DNA from: Nocardia asteroides
GTDB taxonomy: Bacteria; Actinomycetota; Actinomycetes; Mycobacteriales; Mycobacteriaceae
Direction of reading: 5' to 3'
Assembly (NCBI RefSeq): GCF_900637185.1
Contig: NZ_LR134352.1
Span: forward strand, 5,322,001-5,386,000
DNA length: 64,000 bases
Shown piece by piece: positions 26,490-36,151 of the stretch (positions within the stretch are counted from its first letter, which is position 1; the number at the start of each line of letters is the position of its first letter). A model generated the notes under the pieces. It worked only from the letters and a program-made list of their open reading frames with translations. It was not told the origin of the DNA and did not search any database. The translations under genes were made by a program, and so were the position numbers.

Positions 26490-28202
26490 TCATCGCTGCA
26501 ACACCCAGCGATCCATGTTCCAGCCGGTTCCGGCCTGCGTCGGCCCGGCGATCCCGTTCTGCATGCCGTTGCCGAACGCGATGACGCGCGGAGTGGCGAA
26601 CAACGGGATGCTCGGCACCTGCGCCCACAGCAGATTCTCGGCCTCGGTGAGCAGATTCAGCGTGGCGGTCGAGTTGGGCTCGCCCGCAAGCTGATCGGTG
26701 ATGGCATCGTAGCGACCGTTGGCGAAGCCGCCGAAGTCGAGTCCGTTACCGGCCCGCAACGCCGCGAACGCGGCCACGCCGGTGGTGGACCCGGCCGGGC
26801 CGGGAACCGAGGCGGTGCCGCCGAGCACCGCGTCGACCGCGCCCTGGGGCAACTTGACCGGGGTGAAATCCGGTGCGCCCGCGTCGACCACGGTGATCCC
26901 CGCACCGCGGCAGGAGTCGGCGATCATGGCCACCGTCTTCGCCCGGCGCGCGTCGGGTGCCTGGTAGCCGATGCGCACGGTCGGTCCCGGGGCCCCGGCC
27001 GAAGCCAGCGTCGCGGTCGCCGCGGGGATGTCGGCGCCACGGTAGCGGTCGGCGCCACCGACGACGGCCGGGTAGTACAGCGAGTCCTGCTGCACCACAT
27101 GGGCGTTCAGCGGACCGGCGCCGAGACCGGCGGCGGGCGGCTCGCCCGCCTTGCCGAGCGTGTCGAACAGCGCCTGCCGCGGCACACACTGGGCGAACGC
27201 GCGGCGCACCTCCACCCGGGCGAACACCCCGCCGGTGGCCAGCACCAGCTGTTCGGCGCCGCGGCTGGGCACGACCTGTTCGTCGAAGCCGTCGAGGTTC
27301 AGCTCGGCGACCGAGCCCGCGCCCAGGTCGACCACGCCGAGGGCGTTGTCCTTCGCCTTGGCCGCGTAGTCGGTGCCCTTGGGCCACACCACGATCCGGC
27401 TGGTCTGCGGGGGGCTGCCCCACCACTTCTCGTTGGCGACCAGCACCAAACCGTCCTTCGCGCTGAAGGATTCGATCCGGTACGGCCCCGAGGACGGGAA
27501 CTTGGTCAGGTCCAGCGCGCCGGGCTGCATGGCCCAGCCGGTGTTCCAGAAGTCGGCGATCCGGCCCAGCACGGCGCCGTCACCGGTCTGCAGCGCGTTC
27601 ACCAGGTTCGGCACGCCCACCGCCTGCGCGATCACGTGCGCGGGCAGCAGTTCGGCGGCGGTGAACAGGGTGCGCCACGGCAGGTAGTGCCTGCCCGGCC
27701 GGAACACCACGGTGGCGTCCTTGGAGCCGGGCTGGCAGTCGACCCGCTCGATGTCGGCGTAGCCGGCGGTGCTCGCCGCGTCGAACAGCGGCACCGGGCC
27801 GCGATCACCCGGGCGGGTGAACCGGCCCGACCGGGCCGACCAGGCCAGCACCAGATCGTCGCAGGAGGTCTTCACCCCGTCGGAGTACACCCCGTCCGGG
27901 TTGAGCCGGTACTGCACGGTCTGCGTCTCGCCCGGCACCTCCTTGGCGGTGCCCACATCGGTGTCGGCGACCTGCTGGCCGTCGGGTCCGGTGTAGAAGA
28001 ACCCGGTCAGCACCCGGCCGAACACCGCGGCGGCACCGCTGCTCGCGCCCAGGGTGCTGCCGCCGTTGTAGCTGGCGACCGCCGCGTCGACGGCGTACCC
28101 GATCGAGGGCACCTGGTTCTTGCTCGAGCAGCCTGCCACCACGCCGGTGGTCACGGCCGCCGTGGCCAGCACGGTGATCAGCCGAATCGTGCCGCGTCGC
28201 AT
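26490..28202 (-). CDS. Extracellular solute-binding lipoprotein, family 5 (Rv2585c-like position)
   Basis: 570 residues with a lipoprotein signal peptide ending GVVAGCSS (lipidated Cys at about 25). The body is that of family 5 (DppA/OppA-type) binding proteins: TVQYRLNPDGVYSDGVKTSCDD near 95-116, later SGPYRIESF and KWWGSPPQTSRIVV. No permease or ATPase genes are adjacent, so this is an orphan binding protein. Its place between secF and apt matches the conserved lipoprotein of the same locus in Mycobacterium tuberculosis. ATG 28202 has AGGGGG upstream. Confidence 0.9.
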   Translation of the reverse strand: MRRGTIRLITVLATAAVTTGVVAGCSSKNQVPSIGYAVDAAVASYNGGSTLGASSGAAAVFGRVLTGFFYTGPDGQQVADTDVGTAKEVPGETQTVQYRLNPDGVYSDGVKTSCDDLVLAWSARSGRFTRPGDRGPVPLFDAASTAGYADIERVDCQPGSKDATVVFRPGRHYLPWRTLFTAAELLPAHVIAQAVGVPNLVNALQTGDGAVLGRIADFWNTGWAMQPGALDLTKFPSSGPYRIESFSAKDGLVLVANEKWWGSPPQTSRIVVWPKGTDYAAKAKDNALGVVDLGAGSVAELNLDGFDEQVVPSRGAEQLVLATGGVFARVEVRRAFAQCVPRQALFDTLGKAGEPPAAGLGAGPLNAHVVQQDSLYYPAVVGGADRYRGADIPAATATLASAGAPGPTVRIGYQAPDARRAKTVAMIADSCRGAGITVVDAGAPDFTPVKLPQGAVDAVLGGTASVPGPAGSTTGVAAFAALRAGNGLDFGGFANGRYDAITDQLAGEPNSTATLNLLTEAENLLWAQVPSIPLFATPRVIAFGNGMQNGIAGPTQAGTGWNMDRWVLQR

Positions 28203-28225
28203 GATGAGACCCCCTGCTGTCGCCG

Positions 28226-29401
28226 TCAGTTCCTTCTCTTGTGCCGCTTCCCGCTGGGCCGGGCGCCCGGACGGGGCGCACCGGCCTCGCTCGGACGCGG
28301 GCCACTCGGGGCACCGGCACCGGCCGACACCGGGACCCGGGCGCTCGCCGGACCCGCGGCGCGCTTGGCGAGCACCTTCTTGGTGTGCGCGGCGACGGGA
28401 CCCCAGCGCTCCTTGATCGAGACCAGCACCGGGACGGCGAGGAAGATCGAGGAGTAGGCGCCGACGATCATGCCGACCAGCTGCACCAGCGCGAGGTCCT
28501 TCAGCGTGCCGACGCCGAGCAGCCAGACCGCGATCACCAGCATGCCGATGATCGGCAGGATGCCGATGACGGTGGTGCTGATCGACCGCATCAGCGTCTG
28601 GTTGGCGGCCAGGTTGGCCTGTTCGGCATAGGTGCGCTTGTTCAGGTGCAGCACGCCGCGGGTGTTCTCCTCGACCTTGTCGAAGACCACGACGTTGTCG
28701 TAGAGCACGTAACCCAGGATCGTGAGCAGACCGATCACCGCGGCCGGGGTCACCTCGAAGCCGACCAGCGAATAGATACCCGCGGTGACGATCAGGTTGA
28801 AGAACAGCGACACGATCGCCGCGACCGACATGTCCCGCTCGAAGCGGATCGCGATGTAGATCATCGTCAGCGCGACGAACACCGCGAGCGCGATCAGCGC
28901 CTTCTGGGTGACCTGGCCACCCCAGGTCTCACTGATCTCGGCGATGCTGATGGCGTTGCGGCTGACCTGGCCGCTGGAGTCCTTGGGCTGGAACTCCTCG
29001 TACAGCGCGGTCTGCAGCTGCTCGGTCTGCTGCAGGTCCAGCGACTCCGAGCGGACCTGGATGGTGGCCGAGGAGCCGGAGCCGACCTTCTGCACCGACA
29101 CCGGACCGTGGCCCAGGGTCTGCGCGTAGACGTCCTCCACCTGCTGGGTGGTGACATTGTCGGCCGCCGGGATCTGGATGCGCGAACCGCCGGCGAAGTC
29201 GATGCCGAGGGTGAAACCGCGCACCGCGATGCTGAGCACCGAGATGAGCAGCAGGATCGCCGCCAGGGTGTAGAGCAGCTTGCGCCTGCCGACGATCGGG
29301 AAGCCACCGGTACCGGTGTAGAGCCGCTCGAAGAAGCCGTGCCGGGGCCCGTCGACCTTGTCCAGGTACACCGTGTCGTCCGTGGGATTGACGTTGGTCA
29401 T
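28226..29401 (-). CDS. secF: Protein translocase subunit SecF
   Basis: 391 residues. After the first helix comes GIDFAGGSRIQI, then a periplasmic domain and five further helices with ALTMIYIAIRFE and GYVLYDNVVVFDKVEEN, the conserved SecF signatures. SecF works with SecD at the Sec translocon in late stages of export. The C-terminus is extended by a basic Ala/Gly/Arg-rich tail (about 340-391). It overlaps secD by 4 bases (ATGA). Confidence 0.97.
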   Translation of the reverse strand: MTNVNPTDDTVYLDKVDGPRHGFFERLYTGTGGFPIVGRRKLLYTLAAILLLISVLSIAVRGFTLGIDFAGGSRIQIPAADNVTTQQVEDVYAQTLGHGPVSVQKVGSGSSATIQVRSESLDLQQTEQLQTALYEEFQPKDSSGQVSRNAISIAEISETWGGQVTQKALIALAVFVALTMIYIAIRFERDMSVAAIVSLFFNLIVTAGIYSLVGFEVTPAAVIGLLTILGYVLYDNVVVFDKVEENTRGVLHLNKRTYAEQANLAANQTLMRSISTTVIGILPIIGMLVIAVWLLGVGTLKDLALVQLVGMIVGAYSSIFLAVPVLVSIKERWGPVAAHTKKVLAKRAAGPASARVPVSAGAGAPSGPRPSEAGAPRPGARPSGKRHKRRN

Positions 29402-31101
29402 CGTGACATCTCCTTCGGCCGAACCTGGCCCGCGCCGCGTTCGCGCGCGATCTGCTGCACCGAACCGAGACCGTTCACCGACGGCTTCGCCCAGAACGGC
29501 GAGCGCGAGATGATCATCATCAGCGGTGCGGTGACCAGGTAGAGCACGATCACGTCGAGGACGGTGGTGACACCGAGGGTGAAGGCGAAGCCCTTCACCT
29601 GGCCGGCGGCGAGCAGGTACAGCACGACCGAGGCGATCAGGCTGACCGTCTTACCCGACAGGTTGGTGCGCTGCGCCCTGGCCCAGCCGCGCGGCACCGC
29701 CGAGCGGAAGCTGCGGCCCTCGCGCATCTCGTCCTTGATGCGTTCGAAGAACACCACGAAGGAGTCGGCGGTGAGGCCGATACCGATGATCAGACCGGCG
29801 ATACCGGCCAGGTCGAGGGTGAAGCCGATCCACCGGCCCAGCAGCACGATGATGCCGTAGACGGCGACACCGGCCGCGATCAGCGAGAAGCCGGCGATCA
29901 GGCCGAGCATGCGGTACACGAACAGGCAGTACAGCAGCACCGCGATCAGGCCGATCGCGCCGGCGAGCAGACCCGCCTTGAGCGAGGACAGACCCAGCGT
30001 CGCCGAGACCGTCTCGGCCTCCGAGGTCTGGAACGACAGCGGCAGCGAACCGTACTTCAGCGTGTTGGCCAGCTCCGAGGCGCTGTCGGCGGTGAAGCTG
30101 CCCGAGATCGAGGTACGGCCGCCCAGCTGGGGACCCTCGGTGACCTGGGGCGCGCTGACGACCTTCGAGTCGAGCACGAAGGCGATGCGCTTGTAGACGT
30201 ACTCCCCGGTCAGCGCCTGCCACGCGTCGGCGCCACTGGACTTGAACTCCAGGTTCACCTCGTGCCGCGACTGCTGCTGATTGAAGCCGGAGGTGGCGTC
30301 GGCGATCTCCTGGCCGTCGATGCGGCTGGGGCCGAGCAGGAACACCTCGGTGCCGTCCTGCGAGCAGGTGACCAGCGGCAGGGCCGGGTCGTCGTTGCCC
30401 GCCAGCGGGTCGGGCTTGGTGCAGTCCATGCTCGCCATCGCGACCTGCTGCACCGACTGGTCGGTGCTCTGGCGCAGCGCCTTGGCGTCGGCGATCTCCT
30501 TGGCCTGCTGCTGCTGGACGGTGGTGCCGCCGCCGGGCGCCGGGGTCGGCGTGGGCGGTGCCTGGGCCGGGAACACCCGCGACTGCGGCGCCGGGGTGGT
30601 CTCCTCCTCCGCGGCGGGCGCGGGGGTCTCCCCGGTCGCCGGGGCGGGCGCGCTCGTCGTCGGGGCCGGGGTGCCACCGCCCTGGGCGGGCGGCACCTGC
30701 GGCGCGGCGCCACCAGCCTGCGGCTGGGTCGCGGCCAGCACCGGCCGGATGTAGAGCTTGGCGGTGGTGGCCAGGGCCCGCGCCTGCTGGCTGTCGTCGC
30801 CGGGCACCGTGATGACGAGGTTGTCGCCGTCGATGACGACCTCGGAGCCGGAGACACCGAGACCGTTGACGCGGTTCTCGATGATCTCCTGGGCCTTCTT
30901 CAGGCTGTCCTGGCTGGGCCTGCTGCCGTCGGGGGTGCGCGCGGTCAGGGTGACACGAGTGCCGCCCTGCAGGTCGATGCCGAGCTTGGGCGTGGGCGAA
31001 TGGTCACCGGTGAAGAACACCAGCGCGTAGATCACGGCCAGCAGCGCGGCGTAGACGCCGAGCAGCCGGTACGGATGCGCCGATCCTTGGGAAGGTGGCA
31101 C
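29398..31101 (-). CDS. secD: Protein translocase subunit SecD
   Basis: 567 residues. It has LGIDLQGGTRVTL near the N-terminus and the C-terminal RND-like helices with GLTADSFVVFFERIKDE. A Pro/Ala/Thr-rich insertion of about 80 residues (about 130-200) lies in the periplasmic P1 region, a feature seen in mycobacterial SecD. GTG start at 31101. Forms the SecDF complex with the overlapping secF; yajC is upstream. Confidence 0.97.
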   Translation of the reverse strand: MPPSQGSAHPYRLLGVYAALLAVIYALVFFTGDHSPTPKLGIDLQGGTRVTLTARTPDGSRPSQDSLKKAQEIIENRVNGLGVSGSEVVIDGDNLVITVPGDDSQQARALATTAKLYIRPVLAATQPQAGGAAPQVPPAQGGGTPAPTTSAPAPATGETPAPAAEEETTPAPQSRVFPAQAPPTPTPAPGGGTTVQQQQAKEIADAKALRQSTDQSVQQVAMASMDCTKPDPLAGNDDPALPLVTCSQDGTEVFLLGPSRIDGQEIADATSGFNQQQSRHEVNLEFKSSGADAWQALTGEYVYKRIAFVLDSKVVSAPQVTEGPQLGGRTSISGSFTADSASELANTLKYGSLPLSFQTSEAETVSATLGLSSLKAGLLAGAIGLIAVLLYCLFVYRMLGLIAGFSLIAAGVAVYGIIVLLGRWIGFTLDLAGIAGLIIGIGLTADSFVVFFERIKDEMREGRSFRSAVPRGWARAQRTNLSGKTVSLIASVVLYLLAAGQVKGFAFTLGVTTVLDVIVLYLVTAPLMMIISRSPFWAKPSVNGLGSVQQIARERGAGQVRPKEMSR

Positions 31102-31153
31102 AGCAGGTCATCTCCTAGGCGGAAGTCGAGGTCGGGACGGTTGGGCACGACAA

Positions 31154-31189
31154 TGCCCGCGCCGGGCGCGCGTCAGCGGCGCGCGGGCA
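31154..31189 (-). repeat. Hairpin between yajC and secD
   Basis: A 9-base-pair inverted repeat (TGCCCGCGC / GCGCGGGCA) with an 18-base GC-rich loop. It may attenuate read-through from yajC into secD or simply be GC-rich spacer. Confidence 0.35.
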
Positions 31190-31207
31190 CCGACGGGAAG
31201 GGAACGA

Positions 31208-31549
31208 TCAGTCCTTGGTCAGCCGGGTCTCGGTCTGCTCCGCGGACTCCTCGACAGCGGCATCGGCGGCGACGGTGGTCTCCTCGACCGTCGACTCCTC
31301 GGCGCGCACCTCGCGGATCGCCTGACGCAGCCAGGTGGTGACGACGTCCTCGGCGATCTCCAGGTCGACGGTGGTGTCGTCGAGCTCGACGACGGTGCCG
31401 TACAGGCCCGACGTGGTGACGACCTGGTCACCGACCTTCAGTGCTTCCTGCATGGACGTGACCTTCTCGGCCTCCCGCTTCTGTTTGCGGATACCGAAGA
31501 ACATCGGCACGAGCAGGGCGAGGATCAGCAGCGGAAACAGGAAGTCCAT
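31208..31549 (-). CDS. yajC: Preprotein translocase subunit YajC
   Basis: 113 residues: an N-terminal helix (LFPLLILALLVPMFFGIRKQKR), then the YajC domain LKVGDQVVTTSGLYGTVVELD. An acidic C-terminal tail (about 85-113) follows. Accessory membrane protein of SecDF; first gene of yajC-secD-secF. Confidence 0.95.
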   Translation of the reverse strand: MDFLFPLLILALLVPMFFGIRKQKREAEKVTSMQEALKVGDQVVTTSGLYGTVVELDDTTVDLEIAEDVVTTWLRQAIREVRAEESTVEETTVAADAAVEESAEQTETRLTKD

Positions 31550-31658
31550 CGTCGAAGTCAGTCCCTAGTCAGTGGTGGACGTGCATGTACGCCTGACAGT
31601 CTGCCAGTTCTCCGCCGCGGCGACACACCGGACACCACCGGAGCCCTCCGCGCGCCGC

Positions 31659-33149
31659 TCAGGCGGTCCGGCCGTACCGGTAGTCGTCGAGCGGGAAGCT
31701 GACCGCCTCGCGGTGCGCGTTCACGGTGCTGGTCGGGCGCAGCAGCGCCGCCTCACCGTGCTGGTTGAAGTAGTAGCTGCGCGCGGTGGCGCAGTCGCCG
31801 CCGTAGAAGACCGAGGAGCCGAGCTGGCCGGTGACCCGGTCCAGGAACTCCGCGTTGGCCCGCTCGGACACCTCGAAGGTCTGCTCGCCGCGCCGGAACA
31901 GCTCGGTGAACAACCGGCCCATGTGCTTCATCTGGGCCTCGATGGTGGTGAAGTAGGACAAGCCGCTGTAGGAGTAGGGGCTGTTGAGGCTCAGGAAGTT
32001 GGGGAACTTGGGCACGGTGATGCCCTCGTAGGCCTGGAAGCGGTTGTCGCGCCAGAACTTTCCGAGGTTCACCCCGTCGCGGCCGATGATCTCGATGGCC
32101 GGGAAGTTCACGTCCCACAGATTGAAGCCGGTGGCCAGCAGCAGGGTGTCGATCTCGGTCTTGTGGCCGTCGGCGGTGACGATGCCGTCGGGTTCGACGT
32201 GGTCGATCGAGTTCGTCTCCAGCCGCACGTGCGGGGCGTTGAACGTCTTGAAGTAGGTGTTGGAGAAGGTCGGGCGCTTGCAGCCGAAGTCGTACTGCGG
32301 GGTGAGCTTGGCCCGCGTCTCCGGATCGCGCACCTGGGCGAACAGGTGCGCCTTGGCCAGCGCGGCCGCGGCCTTGTTCAGCGGTTTGGCCTGCGCGTAG
32401 CGCAGCACGCCGACGACCATGAGCGCCTCGAGCATGCCGGTGTTGACCAGGCGCGCCGCCTTCTGCGTGACCGGGACCTTGGCGAACATCTCCTGGACGG
32501 CGCCGGGGATCGGGGTGTCGACCTTGGGCACCACCCAGATGGGCGTGCGCTGGAACACGGTGAGTTCGGCGACCTGCTCGGCGACCTCGGGGATCAGCTG
32601 GACCGCGGTGGCGCCGGTGCCGATGACCGCGGCCCTGCGCCCCGTCAGGTCGTAGTCGGCGTCCCAGGCGGTGGTGTGGATGATCTTGCCCGCGAAGGAC
32701 TCGATGCCGGGGAACGGCGGGGTGTAGGGCTGGGACAGGAAGCCGGTCGCCGCGAGCAGATAGCGCGCGGTGAGGGTCTGCCCGTCGGCGGTCGAGACCA
32801 CCCAGTGCTGGTTGTCGGCGTCCCAGCGGGCACCGTCCACGACGGTCCCGAAGCGCATCCGCCTGCGCAGGTCGTATTTGTCGGCCACGTGCTCGGCGTA
32901 CTTCTTGAGCTCGGCGCCGGGCGCGAACAGGCGCGTCCAGTACGGGTTCGGCTCGAAGGAGTAGGAGTAGGTCACCGAGGCGATGTCGACCGCCAGCCCG
33001 GGATACCGGTTCACATGCCAGGTGCCGCCGAGATCGTCCTCGCGCTCCAGGATCACGAAATTGCGCAATCCGAGCCGGTCGAGCTCGATCGCGGCACCGA
33101 TGCCGCCGAAACCCGCCCCGACCACGACAGCGTCGAACTGAGGTGCCAC
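31659..33149 (-). CDS. Flavin-containing Baeyer-Villiger-type monooxygenase
   Basis: 496 residues. The FAD motif GAGFGG is at 11-16, the Baeyer-Villiger fingerprint FAGKIIHTTAWD at 152-163 (FxGxxxHxxxW-P/D), and the NADPH motif IGTGATA at 176-182. These enzymes insert oxygen next to a ketone using NADPH. The GTG at 33149 is chosen because GGAGG lies 6 bases upstream and the protein then begins directly before the FAD motif; the frame continues to 33197 without a better site. Divergent from a TetR gene across 78 bases containing paired TGTTAC repeats. Confidence 0.9.
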   Translation of the reverse strand: MAPQFDAVVVGAGFGGIGAAIELDRLGLRNFVILEREDDLGGTWHVNRYPGLAVDIASVTYSYSFEPNPYWTRLFAPGAELKKYAEHVADKYDLRRRMRFGTVVDGARWDADNQHWVVSTADGQTLTARYLLAATGFLSQPYTPPFPGIESFAGKIIHTTAWDADYDLTGRRAAVIGTGATAVQLIPEVAEQVAELTVFQRTPIWVVPKVDTPIPGAVQEMFAKVPVTQKAARLVNTGMLEALMVVGVLRYAQAKPLNKAAAALAKAHLFAQVRDPETRAKLTPQYDFGCKRPTFSNTYFKTFNAPHVRLETNSIDHVEPDGIVTADGHKTEIDTLLLATGFNLWDVNFPAIEIIGRDGVNLGKFWRDNRFQAYEGITVPKFPNFLSLNSPYSYSGLSYFTTIEAQMKHMGRLFTELFRRGEQTFEVSERANAEFLDRVTGQLGSSVFYGGDCATARSYYFNQHGEAALLRPTSTVNAHREAVSFPLDDYRYGRTA

Positions 33150-33176
33150 TTCGAACCTCCACATACAGCCAATGTC

Positions 33177-33219
33177 TGTTACAGAATGACACATCATTCC
33201 GCTGACGGCGACAGTAACA
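33177..33219. promoter_or_regulatory. Putative TetR operator between monooxygenase and tetR
   Basis: TGTTACAG (33177-33184) and its inverted copy TGTTACTG (minus strand, 33219-33212) flank a second perfect palindrome GAATGA-CACA-TCATTC (33184-33199). The element occupies most of the divergent intergenic region. Paired inverted repeats here are typical for local TetR regulators. Confidence 0.55.
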
Positions 33220-33227
33220 TCAGCCGG

Positions 33228-33857
33228 GTGACAAAGCCCTCCACCCGCGGCGAACAGCGCAAGGCCGAATTACGCAGGGAGATCATCGACACCGCGTTCG
33301 ACTGCTTCGCCGAGAAGGGCTATCACGCCACCGGCATCGCCGACATCGCCGTCCGGCTCGGCATCGGGCACGGCACCTTCTACCGCTACTTCGCCAACAA
33401 ACGCGACATCATCGACCACGTCCTCGACGACGTGACCGGCCGCATCTTCGCCGCGCTGGCGAACGAGCTGAGCCCGGAGACCGCGAGCACCCTCGACGAG
33501 TACACCGATCTGCTCGACCGCATCGGCGACGCCCTCAACCGGGTGCTGCTCGACGACCCGCGCGTGCCGCAGCTGCTGCTGTTCCACGCCACCGGCATCG
33601 ACGACGAACTCACCGCCCGGGTGTTCGGTCTGGTCGACACCACCGAGGTGGTCGTCGCGGGCTATCTGGATCACGGTGTGCGCTCGGGTTATCTGCGCCC
33701 CGACCTGGATACTCCCACCACGGCGAAAGCGGTGATGGGGATGCTGGTGGCCGGCATCGTGCACGGCATGCGCACCCCGGATCCGGCGCTCGCGGCGGTG
33801 TACAGTCACGCGGTACGGCGGCTGTTCATCGAAGGCGTCCGAGTTGCTCCGCGATGA
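33228..33857 (+). CDS. TetR-family transcriptional regulator
   Basis: 209 residues. The N-terminal helix-turn-helix reads AFDCFAEKGYHATGIADIAVRLGIGHGTFYRYFANKRDI in pattern: the standard TetR DNA-binding domain (about residues 20-60). The C-terminal ligand domain is helical and not informative. The GTG at 33228 is chosen for length; an in-frame ATG at 33187 would add 14 residues and run into the operator. Expected to control itself and the divergent monooxygenase gene. Confidence 0.9.
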   Translation: MTKPSTRGEQRKAELRREIIDTAFDCFAEKGYHATGIADIAVRLGIGHGTFYRYFANKRDIIDHVLDDVTGRIFAALANELSPETASTLDEYTDLLDRIGDALNRVLLDDPRVPQLLLFHATGIDDELTARVFGLVDTTEVVVAGYLDHGVRSGYLRPDLDTPTTAKAVMGMLVAGIVHGMRTPDPALAAVYSHAVRRLFIEGVRVAPR

Positions 33858-33893
33858 CGAAAACCCGTGGGATAGAAGGGCAATCCTGACACA

Positions 33894-34472
33894 ATGACCG
33901 CTGTGACGCCCGACGATGTGAGCCGCACCCACTTCGCCATGCCGACCCTGGGTCATCGCGGCTACCATGCCGACGAGGTCGACGCGTTTCTCGAACTGGT
34001 CTCGGCCACCCTCGACGGGCAGGGCGTGCTCACCGCCGACGACATCCGGCACGTGCATTTCGGCGCACCGCGTTTCGGCGGTCGCGGCTACCAGGCCGAT
34101 CAGGTCGACGACTTCCTCGACCGGGTCCGGACCGAACTCGAATACCGCCAGAAGGGCGGCGCCCCGGTGCCCGCGGCGCGTCCGGGCGAGGATGTCGCCG
34201 ACATGCTCACCCCCGACGACGTGCACCGGATGCGGTTCAGCCAGTCCACCGTCGGCAGGCGCGGCTACCACGAGGAAGAGGTCGACGCCTTCCTCGACCT
34301 GGTCGCGGCGACCCTGGCACACAACGGGCCGGGCAGCCTGACCGCCGCCGACGTGCGCGGGGTGCGGTTCACCGATACCCGTCTCGGCACCCGCGGGTAC
34401 TCCCGCGACGAGGTCGACGCCTTCGTCGACCTCGTGATCACCGCGCTCGAGCACGCCGACCGCGGGATCTGA
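33894..34472 (+). CDS. Protein of four tandem DivIVA N-terminal domain repeats
   Basis: 192 residues made of four copies of the DivIVA/Wag31 N-terminal motif at 4-40, 46-82, 105-141 and 149-185. Each has L/V-T-x-x-D-V/I near its start, a Phe, then G-x-RGY-x-x-D/E-x-VD-x-F-x-x-x-V. In Wag31 one such unit at the N-terminus contacts the membrane and a long coiled coil follows; here the coiled coil is absent and the 22-residue linker between copies 2 and 3 is Pro/Ala-rich. It could compete with or scaffold the polar growth machinery; that is inference. It lies 36 bases after tetR on the same strand. Confidence 0.88.
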   Translation: MTAVTPDDVSRTHFAMPTLGHRGYHADEVDAFLELVSATLDGQGVLTADDIRHVHFGAPRFGGRGYQADQVDDFLDRVRTELEYRQKGGAPVPAARPGEDVADMLTPDDVHRMRFSQSTVGRRGYHEEEVDAFLDLVAATLAHNGPGSLTAADVRGVRFTDTRLGTRGYSRDEVDAFVDLVITALEHADRGI

Positions 34473-34484
34473 GCGCCGGGCCGC

Positions 34485-34997
34485 TCAGCCCTGGATGCTG
34501 TGCAGCTCGGCTTCGCGCAGGTCGTCGGGGAAGACGTAGCGCCGGAACGCCCAGAACCGGAACGCCATGGCCAGCAGCACGCCCAGGATCTGCCCGGAGA
34601 CGAAGTTGGCCACCGCCTGTACCACCGGATCCACGTGCGGCACACGCAGATTCAGCACGTACAGCGAGATCGCCTGCGGGATCATGGTGACGCCGATACC
34701 CAGGGCGCTGACCGTGAAGAACAGCGCGGCCTCGTGACTGCGCTGCCTGCCGCCGCGGGTACGGAAAGACCACTCGCGGTTGAGGATGTAGGAGGCGATG
34801 GTCGCGATCAGCGCGCCGAGCAGGCGCGCGGTCAGCGGCTTCTCGCCGAGCACCGTCAGTTTCACCGCGTACACCACACCGGTGTCGATGAACCAGGTGA
34901 TCGCGCCGACCACGGCGAATTTCAGGAGTTCCCGATGCTTCAACAGCAGGGAACGCAAGGGTTCGGGGAGGCGTTGCACCACCGCATGGACTGCCAC
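34485..34997 (-). CDS. GtrA-family membrane protein
   Basis: 170 residues with four hydrophobic helices. LLKFAVVGAITWFIDTGVVY begins the GtrA/DPMS domain, with ASYILNREWSF in the second helix and GFRFWAFRRYVF-like ending. GtrA-like proteins are associated with transfer of polyprenyl-linked sugars across the membrane; in Mycobacteriales they take part in arabinogalactan or glycolipid assembly. GTG 34997 is the best start; the frame upstream is arginine-rich shadow. Confidence 0.82.
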   Translation of the reverse strand: MAVHAVVQRLPEPLRSLLLKHRELLKFAVVGAITWFIDTGVVYAVKLTVLGEKPLTARLLGALIATIASYILNREWSFRTRGGRQRSHEAALFFTVSALGIGVTMIPQAISLYVLNLRVPHVDPVVQAVANFVSGQILGVLLAMAFRFWAFRRYVFPDDLREAELHSIQG

Positions 34998-35050
34998 CCG
35001 GCCGACAGTAGTCGTCGCCGCCGACCCGCGCCCGCCGGGTGCCGACCGGC

Positions 35051-36148
35051 TCAGTCCAGCGACTCCACGCTCGGTTGTGGTTCGCGGCCACGCACTTCGA
35101 TGGCGCCGATGACCAGATCCGGCGGTGGCACCAGCCCGAGATGCTCCCAGGCGGCGGCGGTCGCGACCCGGCCACGCGGGGTGCGGGCGACCAGTCCGGC
35201 GCGCACCAGGAACGGTTCGCACACCTCCTCCACGGTCGCGGCCTCCTCGCCGACGGCCACCGCGAGGGTGGACACGCCCACCGGTCCCCCGCCGAACCCG
35301 CGCACCAGCGCGCCGAGGACAGCGCGGTCGAGCCGGTCCAGGCCGAGCGCGTCGACGTCGTAGACCTCGAGCGCCGCCATCGCGATCGGATGGGTGATCA
35401 CGCCGTCGGCCCTGACCTCGGCGAAGTCGCGGACGCGGCGCAGCAGCCGGTTGGCAATGCGGGGCGTGCCGCGCGAGCGGCCCGCCACCTCGGCGGCGGC
35501 GTCGTGGTCGATCGTCACCCCGAGGATGCGGGCCGAGCGCTGCAGGATCCGCAGCAGTTCGCCGGGTTCGTAGAAGTCCATGTGCCCGGTGAAGCCGAAG
35601 CGGTCGCGCAGCGGGCCGGTCAGCGCGCCGGAACGGGTGGTGGCGCCGACCAGGGTGAAGGGGGCGATGTCGAGCGGGATCGAGGTGGCGCCCGGGCCCT
35701 TGCCGACCACGACGTCGACCCGGAAGTCCTCCATTGCCAGGTACAGCATCTCCTCGGCGGGCCGGGCCATCCGGTGGATCTCGTCGATGAACAGCACATC
35801 GCCCTCGACCAGGTTCGACAGCATCGCGGCCAGGTCGCCCGCGCGTTCCAGCGCCGGTCCCGAGGTGATCCGCAGCGCGGTGCCGAGTTCGGCGGCGATG
35901 ATCATCGCCATGCTGGTCTTGCCGAGTCCGGGCGGACCCGAGAGCAGCACGTGGTCGGGGGTGGCGCCGCGCTGCCTGGCGCCGCGCAGCACCAGGGCGA
36001 GTTGCTCGCGGACACGCGGCTGGCCGATGAAGTCCTCGAGCGAAGTGGGCCGCAGGCCGGTCTCGGCTTCACCGTCGGAGTGCAGATACCGGGCGGTGAG
36101 CGCGGAGTCGTCGGTCTCGAACTCGCCGGTCTCGAAGTCGTCGTCCAT
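35051..36148 (-). CDS. ruvB: Holliday junction branch migration ATPase RuvB
   Basis: 365 residues. [18 protein letters not shown], Walker [14 protein letters not shown], Walker B LFIDEIHR and the sensor [17 protein letters not shown] are all present, then the C-terminal winged helix with RTPRGR. Drives branch migration with RuvA; 3 bases after ruvA. Confidence 0.98.
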   Translation of the reverse strand: MDDDFETGEFETDDSALTARYLHSDGEAETGLRPTSLEDFIGQPRVREQLALVLRGARQRGATPDHVLLSGPPGLGKTSMAMIIAAELGTALRITSGPALERAGDLAAMLSNLVEGDVLFIDEIHRMARPAEEMLYLAMEDFRVDVVVGKGPGATSIPLDIAPFTLVGATTRSGALTGPLRDRFGFTGHMDFYEPGELLRILQRSARILGVTIDHDAAAEVAGRSRGTPRIANRLLRRVRDFAEVRADGVITHPIAMAALEVYDVDALGLDRLDRAVLGALVRGFGGGPVGVSTLAVAVGEEAATVEEVCEPFLVRAGLVARTPRGRVATAAAWEHLGLVPPPDLVIGAIEVRGREPQPSVESLD

Positions 36149-36151
36149 GGC

